A stretch of 64,000 bases of DNA from Agapetus fuscipes (GCA_951799405.1 OX637361.1:4611156-4675155); one strand, 5' to 3'; counted from the first letter of the stretch, positions 21,049-30,716 are shown. Program-made: numbers and translations. Notes: a model not told the origin generated them from the letters alone.

Positions 21049-21470
21049 TGAGCGCTGTTTTTGTGTGTATCACACCTCAAGAGCCCTCTGCGAGCTTAGT
21101 CGTCGCTGTAGAATGCGCCAATTCTCAAGCAAGACCCAGTTGTTGTTAGGCTGGATGGACCTTTTGATGACCGGTCTTTGGTAAAGGTTTATGAATTTTT
21201 CAACCCAGCGAAGAGCAAATTTGAAAATATAAATTATATATTTTCTGTGTTCCGCCGGGATTCGAACCCACGACCTTCCAGTTACGAGTCCGAAGTGTTA
21301 CCACCTTGACTACGGACCGGTCTTTGGTACAGGTTTTATGAATTTTTCAACCCAGCGAAGAGCAAATTTGAAAATATAAATGGTATACATTTTGTGCTCC
21401 GCCGGGATTCTAACCCACAACCTTCCATTTACAAGCCTGAAGTGTTACGGACTGGACTACGGACCAGTAT
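21049..21470 (-). repeat. SINE-C partial tandem dimer
   Basis: 21049-21321 is a full copy on the minus strand. At its 5' head the GACCGGTC motif fuses into the internal CCAAAGACCGGTC motif of a second, 3'-truncated copy (to 21470). GACCGGTC occurs at both places in every SINE-C, so the fusion fits recombination between them. Confidence 0.85.
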
Positions 21471-21761
21471 GAAAATTTGTCCAGTAAATACGGACGAAAA
21501 ATCCTAAAGTATAATGTTATGTAAGCGGAGCTTTTCGGATGTGCAAGGCTTACCAACCTGCCACATGTGTGGGGCCGGAAGTAGGAGCTCGCAGTCTTCA
21601 TCCTCTTGGTCTGTTCCGCCACAGGTAGGTTCCTTGATTCCATGATAGAACGCCACAATGACATAACGACACATCGCTCATTTGCTACAACAATGACTTA
21701 TCTAAAATTTAGTTATTAAAAAATCTTGTTTTATTTTCACTTTTTTTATTATTTATATAAA

Positions 21762-21802
21762 GACACAAACGTTTTCGACTACTTCGTAGTCATCATCAGG
21801 AG
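21762..21802 (-). ncRNA. hammerhead-like ribozyme core (degenerate)
   Basis: The minus strand reads CTGATGA, then a stem GACTAC-GAA-GTAGTC, then GAAA and ACGTTTGTGTC. Core boxes and stem II are perfect. Stem I is weak, so activity is doubtful. The setting resembles Penelope-like ends. Confidence 0.45.
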
Positions 21803-22074
21803 ATAATGTTTTTTTAAATAAAATAATAAAAAATAAAATAATTAAAAAAAAAGATTTATCTAAAAAATTGCAGCTTTTCATAAAATGTAATTTAATGATT
21901 CAATTGGGTATAACTGCTCAGTTTGTAAACATTGTACAGTACAATCTTCTGTAAATTTTCTCTCCATCTAATTTAGGTATCAGAAATCGCGTTGGAGTAG
22001 ATACATAGTTCGCGTTTTCAACATTATTAGTCAAAATCACCACTTTATCAAGATAAAACATTGTTGTAGCAAAT

Positions 22075-22292
22075 GAGCATGTCATGACAGAACGACACAT
22101 TACAGCACGCACATGACAGAACGACATATGACAGAACAACACAGGAAGGTTCATCACAACGACAAAACATCACATACCTGAAACAGAACGGCACATGAAA
22201 AGATTGTCATAGTGTGTATTTTCTGTGTTGCTTAATAAAAGTGATGTTTTGTCATGTGTTGTTCTATCATGTGTCGTTCTGTCATTCTGTGA
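22075..22292. repeat. inverted flank of the 38-bp minisatellite
   Basis: ATGACAGAACGACACATTAC and ATGACAGAACGACATATGAC are the reverse complement of the minisatellite core TCATGTGTCGTTCTGTCAT. Orientation flips near 22200. CATTTGCTACAACAATG at 21679 has an inverted copy at 22058. Confidence 0.7.
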
Positions 22293-22705
22293 TATGTCGG
22301 TACGTCATGTGTCGTTCTGTCATTCTGTGATATGTCGTTACGTCATGTGTCGTTCTGTCATTCTGTGATATGTCGTTACGTCATGTGTCGTTCTGTCATT
22401 CTGTGATATGTCGTTATGTCATATGTCGTTCTGTCATTCTGTGATATGTCGTTACGTCATGTGTCGTTCTGTCATTCTGTGATATGTCGTTACGTCATGT
22501 GTCGTTCTGTCATTCTGTGATATGTCGTTACGTCATGTGTCGTTCTGTCATTCTGTGATATGTCGTTATGTCATATGTCGTTCTGTCATTCTGTGATATG
22601 TCGTTACGTCATGTGTCGTTCTGTCATTCTGTTATATGTCGTTACGTCATGTGTCGTTCTGTCATTCTGTGATATGTCGTTACGTCATGTGTCGTTTTGT
22701 CACTG
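22293..22705 (+). repeat. 38-bp tandem minisatellite
   Basis: About 10.7 units starting TATGTCGTTACGTCATGTGT and ending CATTCTGTGA, with unit starts at 22293, 22331, 22369 and so on. Units at 22407 and 22559 share the variant GTTATGTCATATG, exactly 152 bp (four units) apart, so a four-unit block was duplicated. Confidence 0.95.
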
Positions 22706-23095
22706 TTCCTTTCTAACCTGTCACCAAGCTCCTGAAACTGATCCTAGTTTGTACACTAAGTATAAAACGTAATTTTCAAACTCAATAAAAGAGTTGTGCC
22801 AAAATTTGTATAGAAATCGAAATATTGCCTTCAGTGGGGGTTTCAGTTCCCATATAATTTTATGTAAAACCATATTTGAAGTAGGTACTGGGTATAGTAT
22901 GGGGATCATCCTTTCTTAATCTTACTAGGATATGCGGATTTAAAGATGAAACCTGGAATCTGAAATGTATTTGTATGACTCCTTCGTGTAAGGAAAAGTA
23001 TCACTCTGTTTAATCTAAGCTGCATGTTTTTAACTAGTTATAAGATTCACGCTAAATGTACGCTCACAAACAAACGCTTAAAAAAAACAACTTGG
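22706..23095. other. no recognised feature
   Basis: Low-copy AT-rich sequence. A SINE-A-like tail remnant is possible near 23015-23065. Confidence 0.35.
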
Positions 23096-23096
23096 G

Positions 23097-23385
23097 CCGA
23101 TTTCTTTGGTGAGCGCTGTTTTTGTTTGTATCACACATCAAGAGCTCTCTTCGAGCTTGCTCGTCGCTGTAAAAAACACCAATTCTCAAGCAAGACCCAG
23201 CTGCTGTGAGGCTGGATGGACCTTTTTATGACCGATCTTCGGTAAAGGTTTATGAATTTTCAACCCAGCGAAAAGCAAATTTGAAAATATAAATGGTATA
23301 TTTTTTGTGCTCCGCCGGGATTCCAACCCACAACCTTCCATTTACGAGTCCAAAGTGTTACCACTGGACTACGGACCGGTCGGTT
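23097..23385 (-). repeat. SINE-C, full length
   Basis: Complete from GACCGGTCCGTAGTCCAGTG (minus strand) to the LINE-D-like 3' end (plus strand GGTGAGCGCTGTTTTTGT). Confidence 0.9.
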
Positions 23386-23670
23386 TCTTACAAAAGAAAT
23401 CACATACCTGAAATGAACATAAACCCTTCACTCTCTCACACTCTCCCACAGACCACGGTAACAGATCTCGGAAAACATCACTCCAGCATCATCAGCCGGC
23501 CGTGTAAGCCTAAAACTCTTATAAACCCTACAGTTCTTTCTTTACCAAATGGACGGTCGGCCCTTACCAACCTTTTACTCAAGAAGCTAACAAAACAGGA
23601 CTTTACATGAATAATAATTTTAAGGAAAATTAATGAATATTTTTTATCATTTATTATTGGAATATATGCA

Positions 23671-23800
23671 CCTGGTCGATAGCTCAGTTGATAGAATGCT
23701 TGCATTCTAGTTCAAGAGCACGCCATCCGAGTTCGATCCCCACCGAGGGCGTCCGAAATTATTTCCCGTTTCGGCGCTTATTTCAAGTCAAACATTAAAA
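23671..23800 (+). repeat. SINE-B 5' part
   Basis: CTGGTCGATAGCTCAGTTGA, GAGTTCGATCCCCACCGAGG, ATTTCCCGTTTCGGCGC. Truncated near 23800 where LINE-E tail sequence begins. Confidence 0.8.
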
Positions 23801-23814
23801 TAACCGTAGGACAA

Positions 23815-24205
23815 CTGCAACATCACCAACACCTCTGCGGCACTATAACAAGTGTCATAGACCCCATAGAATGCGCACTACAAAGGAGCTCCTGCCTACC
23901 ATTAAGCAGAGAAAGCTAATGTACTTCGGTCACATTATGAGAAATGAGAAGTACCGTCTCCTTCATCTTATCATTCAGGGTAAGATTGAGGGGAGAAGAT
24001 CTCAGGGACGCCGAAGGGCATCATGGCTGAAGAACCTGCGACAGTGGTTCGGCAGAAGCACCAAGTCCCTGTTTCGAGCCGCAGCATCAAAAACCAAAAT
24101 AGCTATGATGATCGCCGATCTTCGTTAGAAGTGGCACAAGAAGAAGAAGAAGAAGAAAAGACCCCTAGAGTCTCTTGAATCTAGAGTCTCCCGCACAAGC
24201 TTCTT
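23815..24205 (+). repeat. LINE-E 3' tail interrupted by LINE-C
   Basis: CAACACCTCTGCGGCACTAT to CATAGACCCC (23867) continues at 24166 with TAGAGTCTCTTGAATC. LINE-C sits between, flanked by AGACCCC on both sides. Confidence 0.6.
23868..24165 (+). pseudogene. LINE-C C-terminal fragment with TSD
   Basis: The frame to the stop at 24128 reads ELLPTIKQRKLMYFGHIMRN, LIIQGKIEGRRSQGRRRASW, FRAAASKTKIAMMIADLR. The 3' end is (GAA)n. AGACCCC flanks both ends (about 23861-23867 and 24159-24165), the expected 7-bp target duplication. Only the last ~90 residues of the LINE protein are present, without the reverse transcriptase core. Confidence 0.85.
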
Positions 24206-24254
24206 GAAAAAAAAAAAACTTTACGAATGTGAACCTGCCCATCACGGGATCAGG

Positions 24255-24335
24255 AATTCACGTGAAGTGGTTGGCGTAAATCTAGCCCCCTTGCCTGTGA
24301 AAATATATAGGTCCCATTTGCCACATGCAAATATC
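24255..24335 (+). repeat. SINE-B 3' fragment
   Basis: GTGAAGTGGTTGGCGTAAAT then CCCCCTTGCCTGTGAAAA. Confidence 0.65.
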
Positions 24336-24439
24336 AATGGATACTTTATTTAAATTATTTTTGGGAAAGGTGCTTTTTTTAAAGAATAAAAAAATAAAAA
24401 TATGAATCACGTAAATATTGTATTGAATTCATATTCCAT

Positions 24440-24665
24440 CCCAGGATATTAATATTTCGCGCCCTTCCTGAAAAATCGCGCGCGGCCGCCCGGCGAAATT
24501 AAAACATCAACCTTAACTTTTTTAATTGACGCCAATTTTTTGTTCGTCCAACGCTAGAGTATAAATTTCGGCGGGAAACAAAATGGGGGCAGAATTAAGA
24601 TTTTTTTTCGCTGTTAAATATAATAATTATAAACGTTATGGATCGCGCCCAAGGACGGCCCACAG
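24440..24665. other. GC-rich low-copy island 1
   Basis: Contains TTTCGCGCCC (24457), GCGCGCGGCCGCCCGGCG (24478-24496) and TTTCGGCGGGAAAC (24567). The first and last resemble E2F/DP sites. A promoter-like or conserved non-coding element is possible. No coding frame is convincing and no copy is seen elsewhere in the window. Confidence 0.35.
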
Positions 24666-24780
24666 CTTTTGGATTATTTTAATTTTTAATGCAAAAAAAA
24701 TTGAATATCAAAGAGTAATTTCTTCTCACGTTTTCCATTTCATGTGCAATGATTTATCGGTAAGCGATGATTTTGTATGA

Positions 24781-24852
24781 AACACACATTAAGCGCCTTA
24801 TACAGACTTGGTCGCTGCTATAGAAAGCGCAAATTTCACAAGCAAGATTTTC
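24781..24852 (-). repeat. SINE-C 3' fragment
   Basis: Minus strand CTTGCTTGTGAAATTTGCGC to the 3' end. Abuts SINE-A. Confidence 0.6.
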
Positions 24853-25105
24853 TTGACTTATAGGTTGGTATGAGGCAGACCACCCATACTGTAAAAATTG
24901 TTCACTTTGCCAATGTAACCCCTGTTTCAGGGAAGGTCGGCAAGATTTGCAGGGCTAATGTTCATTTGAGATTGGGTTTTTATATTGTAGGTCCACATGC
25001 GGCATGTGTTAGCGCGAACTATACATGTCTGCTTGTGGGAATGCATTTAATATGAATCTCAAATGATACATATCTTTGCAGCTTAGATTTAGATTAGATT
25101 AGACG
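24853..25105 (+). repeat. SINE-A, full length
   Basis: CTTGACTTATAGGTTGGTAT to GCAGCTTAGATTTAGATTAG. Confidence 0.9.
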
Positions 25106-25355
25106 CATCAAGAGCCTTATGTGTACAACCAAGTGTGTACTTGGTCACTACTATATAAAACGCAAATTACACAAACAAGACCCAGTTGCTGAAGGGTAGT
25201 ATAACCTGGTAGCCGATATTTGGTAAAGCCATATTGATTTTTCAACCCATCGAAGAACAATGGCTGAATTATTATTGTATGCTCCACCCGGGAACGGAAC
25301 TAACAAACTTCTTATTTAAGGTCCGTAGCTTTATCCAACAGACTACATAACTTGT
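25106..25355 (-). repeat. SINE-C, diverged
   Basis: GCATCAAGAGCCTTATGTG, ACAAGACCCAGTTGCTG, TCAACCCATCGAAGAACAA and GTATGCTCCACCCGGGAAC mark an old copy with many substitutions. Confidence 0.7.
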
Positions 25356-26044
25356 CATACTCGTACTCACGATAAAGTATGTTTTTTCTACTATACTAAA
25401 AATTCTACTTGAGCATAATCTTACGAGCCGTTCTGTAAGCAAGTATATACATACTAATACCTCTTAAAATATACTAACCAAGTATAAACTATAGTCTGTA
25501 TACCATTTACGATAAACTCTTGGAGCTTAACTAAAAATATATTCTAACTAAAACGTTCACTAGAGGCGTCGTCTCAGTTTCAATACATTTTTTGGTGAAA
25601 TACTATGATTGTGTTTAAACGTCATGTTTTAATACTTGGGTGGCTGGTGGTTGTACCTCGCATGGGTGCCTTTAATAATGAAAAGGTTTAGCTAATTAAT
25701 TATTAGTATATACCAGGAAGAAAGCGAAGGGGGGGGGGGTTGGAACAGCGTGTAGGGGGGTGGAGGTGTGGGGGAGGTTTACGACTTAAACAGAGCCATC
25801 TGTCAAAAATTTTAGAGACGTTTTTGTAATATTAAAATCACAGTAAAAAGATTTTGCCGTAAAAGTGCTATCATAATTTTGAAAAATATGATAATAAAAA
25901 AATACAGAAGGGTTATTTTATTTAACCCTTAAAAAACTTACAGGTTTTTTTCATGAAATACCTTTTTCCGTACATATTGCGGAGTTAACTTAATTTTTAT
26001 ACAAATCATGACTATTGCTAGCTTTACTCCTACTTTTGAAAAAA
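25356..26044. other. no recognised feature
   Basis: AT-rich. A G12 run lies near 25731. 25560-25650 weakly resembles 38505-38610. Confidence 0.4.
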
Positions 26045-26122
26045 AAAACACAATTTAAAAATAAATATTTAAAAATATAAATGGTACAACATTGTTTTAA
26101 TTCACTTTATTTTTTTATTTTT

Positions 26123-26160
26123 GCTCGAATATTTTCGCCTAATGAGGCATCTTCGGGAGC
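26123..26160 (-). ncRNA. hammerhead-like ribozyme motif in PLE end
   Basis: Minus strand: GCTC, CCGAAGA, stem GCCT-CATT-AGGC, GAAA, ATATTC, GAGC. GCTC and GAGC can pair as stem I around the UC cleavage position. The first box deviates from CUGANGA by one key base (C for U), so it may be inactive. Confidence 0.45.
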
Positions 26161-26373
26161 AGAATAGTTACAAATATATTTTATAAAATAATTTTCAAAA
26201 CAATTTTTTTCCAAAATAAAAACAAAATTCATAGATAAAAATTTTTTTTAAACCCAAATGTAAGATTCAAAAATGCATTATTGTTAGGTATAATGAAATA
26301 AAAAATTTAATACAATAAAAATAAAATGTGTTAGTTAAATAAAAAGAATAATAATAACAAAATAAAAAACAAG

Positions 26374-26859
26374 TTATTGCAATATTGGTGAAACATAGGG
26401 AATCTGCACATTCACTAAGTCTTTATTTTTATTTTTGTAGATTTCCAACGCTTCCAGAGCCATCAGTTTCCTCACCTCACACTCAGAGTGCATTACCTCT
26501 ACATTGGTAATATCGAAAGTATGGTCTTTATCAATGCAATGGTCTGCCATCTCAGAGTATGCAGATAAGCCTCTGAGTGCTCTGGAATGTTCCTTAAATC
26601 TTGTGCGTACTGATCTCCCTGTCTCACCAATATATAAAGCCTCACAGTCATTACATTTAATTTTGTACACTCCACCCATATCCAGCTTATCTACTTTATC
26701 CTTATTGTTGAACAGTAACTTATGTAGATTGTTTTTCGTATAAAAAGCAAAGTTTATATCATTTTTTAATTTTTTTTTAATTTTGTATGATGCCTCATTA
26801 GGCGAAAATATTCGAGCAAAAATAAAAAAATAAAGTGAATTAAAACAATGTTGTACCAT
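26374..26859 (-). pseudogene. PLE GIY-YIG endonuclease domain
   Basis: A 161-codon frame. The first ~25 codons derive from the inverted end repeat, so the start is artificial. From residue 62 it shows DMGGVYKIKCNDCEALYIGE, with GVYKIKC as the GIY motif and LYIGETGRS as the YIG motif, then the catalytic-type Arg in SVRTRFKEH and a downstream Glu-rich helix. CxxC (KCNDCEA) between the two motifs matches the zinc-linked variant seen in Penelope-like proteins. It would cut target DNA during insertion. The reverse transcriptase that normally precedes it is lost by 5' truncation. Family identity is strong; function of this copy is unlikely. Confidence 0.88.
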
Positions 26860-27010
26860 TTATATTTTTAAATATTTATAAAAATGGACTTTCACTGTGT
26901 TAACAGATTTACACTAAAAAACAATTTAAAAAGCTCATTTTTTATGTGATTTCTTTTTTAAGTGTTAAATTTAGTTTCTGTTGGTTCCTAGTGCAATTTT
27001 TAGTATTTTT

Positions 27011-27240
27011 TGTTTGGCTCATAGATTGATATGAAGCTGATCCCCATGCTGTAAAAACCTTGTTCACTTTTGCCAATGCCACCCTGATTTCAGAGAACGG
27101 CGGCAGAAGTCGAAAGGTTTATCTTGTGAATTATTGTTTATTTTATAAATACACACTCAGCAAGCGTGAACTTACACGTGTGTTTGTGGGAGTGCATTAA
27201 AAGAAGCCTGAAATGAATATATACCTTTGCAACTTTTATC
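27011..27240 (+). repeat. SINE-A, diverged
   Basis: CTCATAGATTGATATGAAGC, TTGTTCACTTTTGCCAATGC, GAACTTACACGTGTGTTTG. Confidence 0.7.
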
Positions 27241-27645
27241 AATAGATACTCGTAGGTCATAACATTTTCTCTTACGCAAATTTTCTTGCAAAACAAATTG
27301 CTCTAAACAAATCGGAATAAAACCCCTTTTCTAAAAATAATTCGATTATTATTGAATTCCATTATACATTCCCAAAGACGGTGACTGCATTATCGATATA
27401 ACTTGTAGGCTCAATACCTCCCCTAGGATCCTTTGTATAATTTTGTATAGCCCGTTTAAGGCGACTTTAGGGTGGGAGATGGATTCGGCATACACCCCAA
27501 TAAAACGATTACCAGCGAATAAGGCTTTTGATGCATTTAATAAGATTTTTTGGTGTTGTAACTGCGAAAACCCGGCCTCATACCCGTTTTTTATTCTTTT
27601 ATGGCAGGTATATTTACAAATTTATAAGTAACGTAAATAAACTAA
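27241..27645. other. no recognised feature
   Basis: The open frame at 27443-27631 has no known domain. Confidence 0.35.
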
Positions 27646-27647
27646 AC

Positions 27648-27710
27648 ATGCAGTGTAACTTCTTGCCGTGTTTTCCTCGAAGTGGTCGCATGGTCGCGAG
27701 TGGAAATTAA
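27648..27710 (-). repeat. SINE-B 3' fragment
   Basis: AGTGTAACTTCTTGCCGTG then GTCGCATGGTCGCGAGTGG. Confidence 0.6.
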
Positions 27711-28174
27711 AAGTAAGCTTTGATTTATAAACCAGTTAAAAATATATACTTTTCCATGCCTGATTGCATCTACTTTTGAGTGGTGATAGTTTAAACCATT
27801 TTTTATTGTATGGAGTACTTTAGCTATTAACGAAAAAAAATGAGTAAATTTTCCGTTTTCAAAAGCTGGTTTAAGTTTTCAATTTCAGTTTTAATCCTTA
27901 TAGTAAAACAGATTGCCACCTATTCATATGGAAAGTTTTATATTTTACTCAGTTTAAAATCTTTTTTCCCATACTGAAAAGTGGGTTTAGCTCGGGTTTT
28001 TGGTTCAACCAATGTTACATATGAAGTAAACCATTTTTCCATATTAATAAATGACTTGGATTTGTTTTTATTAAAAAAAAATACCTTCTTTAACATTTTT
28101 CATAATATAATTTCTTCTTCACAACTGAAAAATAATAAAAACTAAATTTAAAAAAATTACAACACAATCACAAA

Positions 28175-28410
28175 TCACAGGTTTTATTTTTTATTCAAAA
28201 AGTTATTTACAAAATTATAACATTTAAAAAGGAGAGGAGATATGTATGTGGACTTGGCAGGATAAAAGAATGGTGAGGAACTATTTTCAGTGGTGTCTTG
28301 GAATCAGATGGCATCCAAATAGCAGCATGGAAGACATGGTGAATTTCACCAGGATAGGAGTTATCGGAGGAGGATAGTGGATGCCAATTCTCAGCAGTGG
28401 ATTGAAGGAA
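28175..28410 (-). other. candidate terminal exon
   Basis: I do not recognise the product. On the minus strand a strong acceptor-like tract (TTTTTTCTTTCTTTTGACAG) ends at 28411. It is followed by 67 open codons (FLQSTAENWHPLSSSDNSYP, GEIHHVFHAAIWMPSDSKTP, LKIVPHHSFILPSPHTYLLS) to TAA at 28209-28207, then an AATAAA-type signal near 28185. The layout fits a last exon. The reading frame is assumed and no upstream exon is identified. It is not repeated in the window. Confidence 0.33.
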
Positions 28411-28749
28411 CTGTCAAAAGAAAGAAAAAATATTATTCTTCTAGTACATAAGAAAATTGCGTCAACTTGACTATCCATGAATAGAACTATAATGCAATTT
28501 TCTTTTAAGTTTTCCCAAGGTCCGTAAAACTATTTTCTAAATTATAGACTAACTGATTTGTTGAGGTTTTGAACCTGTAAAATTATTATTAATCGTAAGA
28601 GGCTATACACACTTGTATAAATAAATAACAGTACAAAATAAATACGGTTTAGAGATTTCAAATTATGATTACGGTCGTTAGACATTTTTTGGAATGAAAA
28701 AAACGGATGTTAGGTACCTACTGACCGTGTGTTAAGAGAAGAACGATTT

Positions 28750-28791
28750 TCTCTACGTTTCGTCGGAATCATATCCGACGTCTTTAGGAGA
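28750..28791 (-). ncRNA. hammerhead-like ribozyme motif
   Basis: Minus strand: TCTC, CTAAAGA, stem GTCGG/CCGAC with loop, GAAAC, GTA, GAGA. Stems I and II pair; the first box is altered (CTAAAGA). Confidence 0.45.
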
Positions 28792-28847
28792 CTTCAGGAG
28801 ACGAAACACGAATTATGTTCGTGTTTCTTCCTTGTAGAAGACACACG

Positions 28848-28889
28848 TCTCCTGAAGACGTCAGATATGACTCCGATGAAACGTAGAGA
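28848..28889 (+). ncRNA. hammerhead-like ribozyme motif
   Basis: Plus strand: TCTC, CTGAAGA, imperfect stem GTCAG/CTCCGAT region, GAAAC, GTA, GAGA. The first box fits CTGANGA; stem II carries mismatches. Confidence 0.45.
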
Positions 28890-29107
28890 AAATCAATTGT
28901 ACATTAAGGCTTTCACGGCCGGCACTTGACACAATCTTAAAATTTTTCTCGGGTTGTGTAGCCATGTTCTATCGGAAGTTTGTTACACTTTTTTGTTACA
29001 CTTTTTTTTTTTTTTTTTTTCCGAATTTTAAGATTGTGTAGAGAAAATCGTTTTTCTCTTTACACACGGTCAGTAACATCCGTTTTTTTCATTCCAAAAA
29101 ATACGGT

Positions 29108-29366
29108 TTATTTTTTGAGCATTGTTTTTGGGGCAATCACACCTCAAGGGCCATCTGCAAGCCTGTTTCCGATATATAAATCGCCAATTACCTATTGCTA
29201 TACTCAGGAATGTGGTGACCATTTATTGTAAAGGTTTAAGTATTTTTCGACCAAGAAAAGAGAATATCTTGAAAATGAAATCGTATTTTATGTGGTCTGC
29301 AGAATCAATCACACGACCTTCAGATTACGAGTCTATGGTGTTAACCACCAGCCTATAGACCGTATA
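29108..29366 (-). repeat. SINE-C, diverged
   Basis: TGAGCATTGTTTTTGGGGC, CACACCTCAAGGGCCATCTG, then a degraded body and head (CAGCCTATAGACCGTAT). Confidence 0.7.
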
Positions 29367-29895
29367 TTAGGAATATGCAAAGGAAAATCTCGTTTAAAAG
29401 AACAATACACTGATTGTAATTCCCTCTCTCGCCGGCTTTTCCTGAAACAGGGTTAAACCAATTTTAATCAAATAAAAGTAAAAAACAATTATAAAAATAA
29501 TAAATTATATTTCAAAACAAACATGTATTTTTAACTGTTTTTTTTAAGTGTATGCCGTAATAAATAAATACAAATAATGATAATAAATCACACAATAAAT
29601 TTCTAAACGCCTATTTATTTCTAAAATGGAAGTACGTAAGTATGTAGGGGTTGTATGAAAAAGTTAGCAGCTTATTTGGGGAGTCTTTTGATGGAGGCCT
29701 GGTGAAAGGGAGATCTCATTTTAAACGGCGAATTGGATCTTTTCTTGGTATCGGCGCCAATACTTTCCTACCCCCATCCCTTCATAGCGTAAACCAACCC
29801 CTACAGCTGCCCAGAAAACGCTCTAAGGTTACTGGAAACCTGCTCAAACTAAATCAGGCATTTTTTGCGTTTTTTTTTTCAAAATTCTAGTTCTT
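29367..29895. other. low-copy sequence
   Basis: 29651-29890 has an open frame (KVSSLFGESFDGGLVKGRSH) without a recognisable domain. The rest is AT-rich. Confidence 0.35.
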
Positions 29896-29898
29896 TAA

Positions 29899-30034
29899 GG
29901 CCCGGTATTTTCAACGTTTTCATAGCGACTTTATACTGATTTAAAAAGACGCATTTATGTCGATCGTGTGGGTGTTTTTTTTATCAGTTTAAAGTCTGGC
30001 CTTAAAGATTGGCCATCGTTGAAAATACCGGTCC
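29899..30034. mobile_element. PIF/Harbinger-like MITE
   Basis: Begins GGCCCGGTATTTTCAACG and ends CGTTGAAAATACCGGTCC, an imperfect inverted pair. TAA lies immediately outside each end (29896-29898, 30035-30037). A 3-bp TWA target and a GG-rich terminus are typical of PIF/Harbinger. 136 bp, non-coding. Confidence 0.72.
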
Positions 30035-30065
30035 TAAATGTCTTATAGTGTTGTTCACGCAAACG

Positions 30066-30378
30066 CAACTAAGCTACACATATAGTGTAACTTCCTGCCG
30101 CGTTATCCCCGAAGGAGTCGCATGTGGCGAGTTGAACCTATTTATTTTTACAGGTAAGGAGGCCGGCCTTACGCCAACCACTTCGTGAAGTGGGGGGTTT
30201 CCCAGCTCCCGAGGCTGGTACTCATTTCTTGTGAAGGCTGTGTAAGCCTTGCCGGTATTTTATTTTGGAGTTTGAAATAAACACCGAAACGGGAAATCAT
30301 TTCTGACACCCTCGGTGGGATTCGAACCCGAGCTCACGGCATGGAATGCAAGCACTCTACCAACTGAGCTATCGACCG
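30066..30378 (-). repeat. SINE-B, full length
   Basis: Complete minus-strand copy. The head reads GGTCGATAGCTCAGTTGGTA with box-B GGGTTCGAATCCCACCGAGG, both intact. Confidence 0.92.
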
Positions 30379-30419
30379 GACGTAAAATCACAAAACATAA
30401 AATCCATAGATCATCATCA

Positions 30420-30662
30420 GGTTGTTATGTGGCTGACCACCCATACTGTAAAAAATTGGTTCACTTTGCCAATGTCACCCCTGTTTCAGGGAAGGACGGC
30501 AAGAGTTGCAAGGCTTATGTTCATTTGAGATTGGGTTTTTATATTGTAGGTCCACATGCGGCATGTGTTAGCGCGAAATTATACATGTCTGCTTGTGGGA
30601 ATGCATTTAATATAAATCTTAAATTATATATATCTTTGCAGCTTAGATTAGATTAGATTAGA
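30420..30662 (+). repeat. SINE-A
   Basis: GTTGTTATGTGGCTGACCAC to GCAGCTTAGATTAGATTAG. Close to the subfamily found at the end of LINE-A copy 1. Confidence 0.9.
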
Positions 30663-30716
30663 TCTAAGGTGCTGTTTTTTTTGTAAAAAAATCTCTTTAG
30701 GCAGCGGATGAGCCAT

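Larger units (their letters stand above)
26045..26895 (-). mobile_element. Penelope-like element, 5'-truncated, inverted ends
   Basis: The minus strand encodes a GIY-YIG endonuclease (26374-26859), the C-terminal domain of Penelope-like retroelements, followed by about 200 bp of non-coding DNA and an end sequence with a hammerhead-like core (26123-26160). The outer ~95 bp at the left (from ATATAAATGGTACAACATTG to CGCCTAATGAGGCATC) occurs inverted at the right (26785-26875). Such inverted partial LTRs with 5' truncation are a known trait of Penelope-like insertions. The reverse transcriptase is missing. Confidence 0.85.
28680..29107. mobile_element. Penelope-like debris with nested inverted repeats
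   Basis: Outer arms: CATTTTTTGGAATGAAAAAA with ACGGATGTTA and GACCGTGTGT (28686-28740), inverted at 29040-29103. Inner arms: 28744-28801 is inverted at 28846-28893, with a central hairpin AAACACGAA/TTCGTGTTT. Both inner arms carry hammerhead-like cores. CTTTCACGGCCGG near 28910 resembles pieces at 23490 and 48970. Confidence 0.6.

Noticed and set aside
22293..22705. CRISPR array
   Set aside because: Units are contiguous with no unique spacers, and the genome is eukaryotic. It is a minisatellite.
22560..22772. Met/Cys/Val-rich short proteins in the minisatellite (also at 50003-50327)
   Set aside because: All are translations of the tandem unit in different frames, present on both strands.
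25725..25745. G-quadruplex gene-control element
   Set aside because: A single long G run (also near 32436) without spaced G-tracts on the same strand; more likely a simple repeat.
30340..30378. tRNA gene at SINE-B heads
   Set aside because: Box A and box B are good, but the sequence does not fold into a full cloverleaf by eye and the same head recurs with a constant SINE body.
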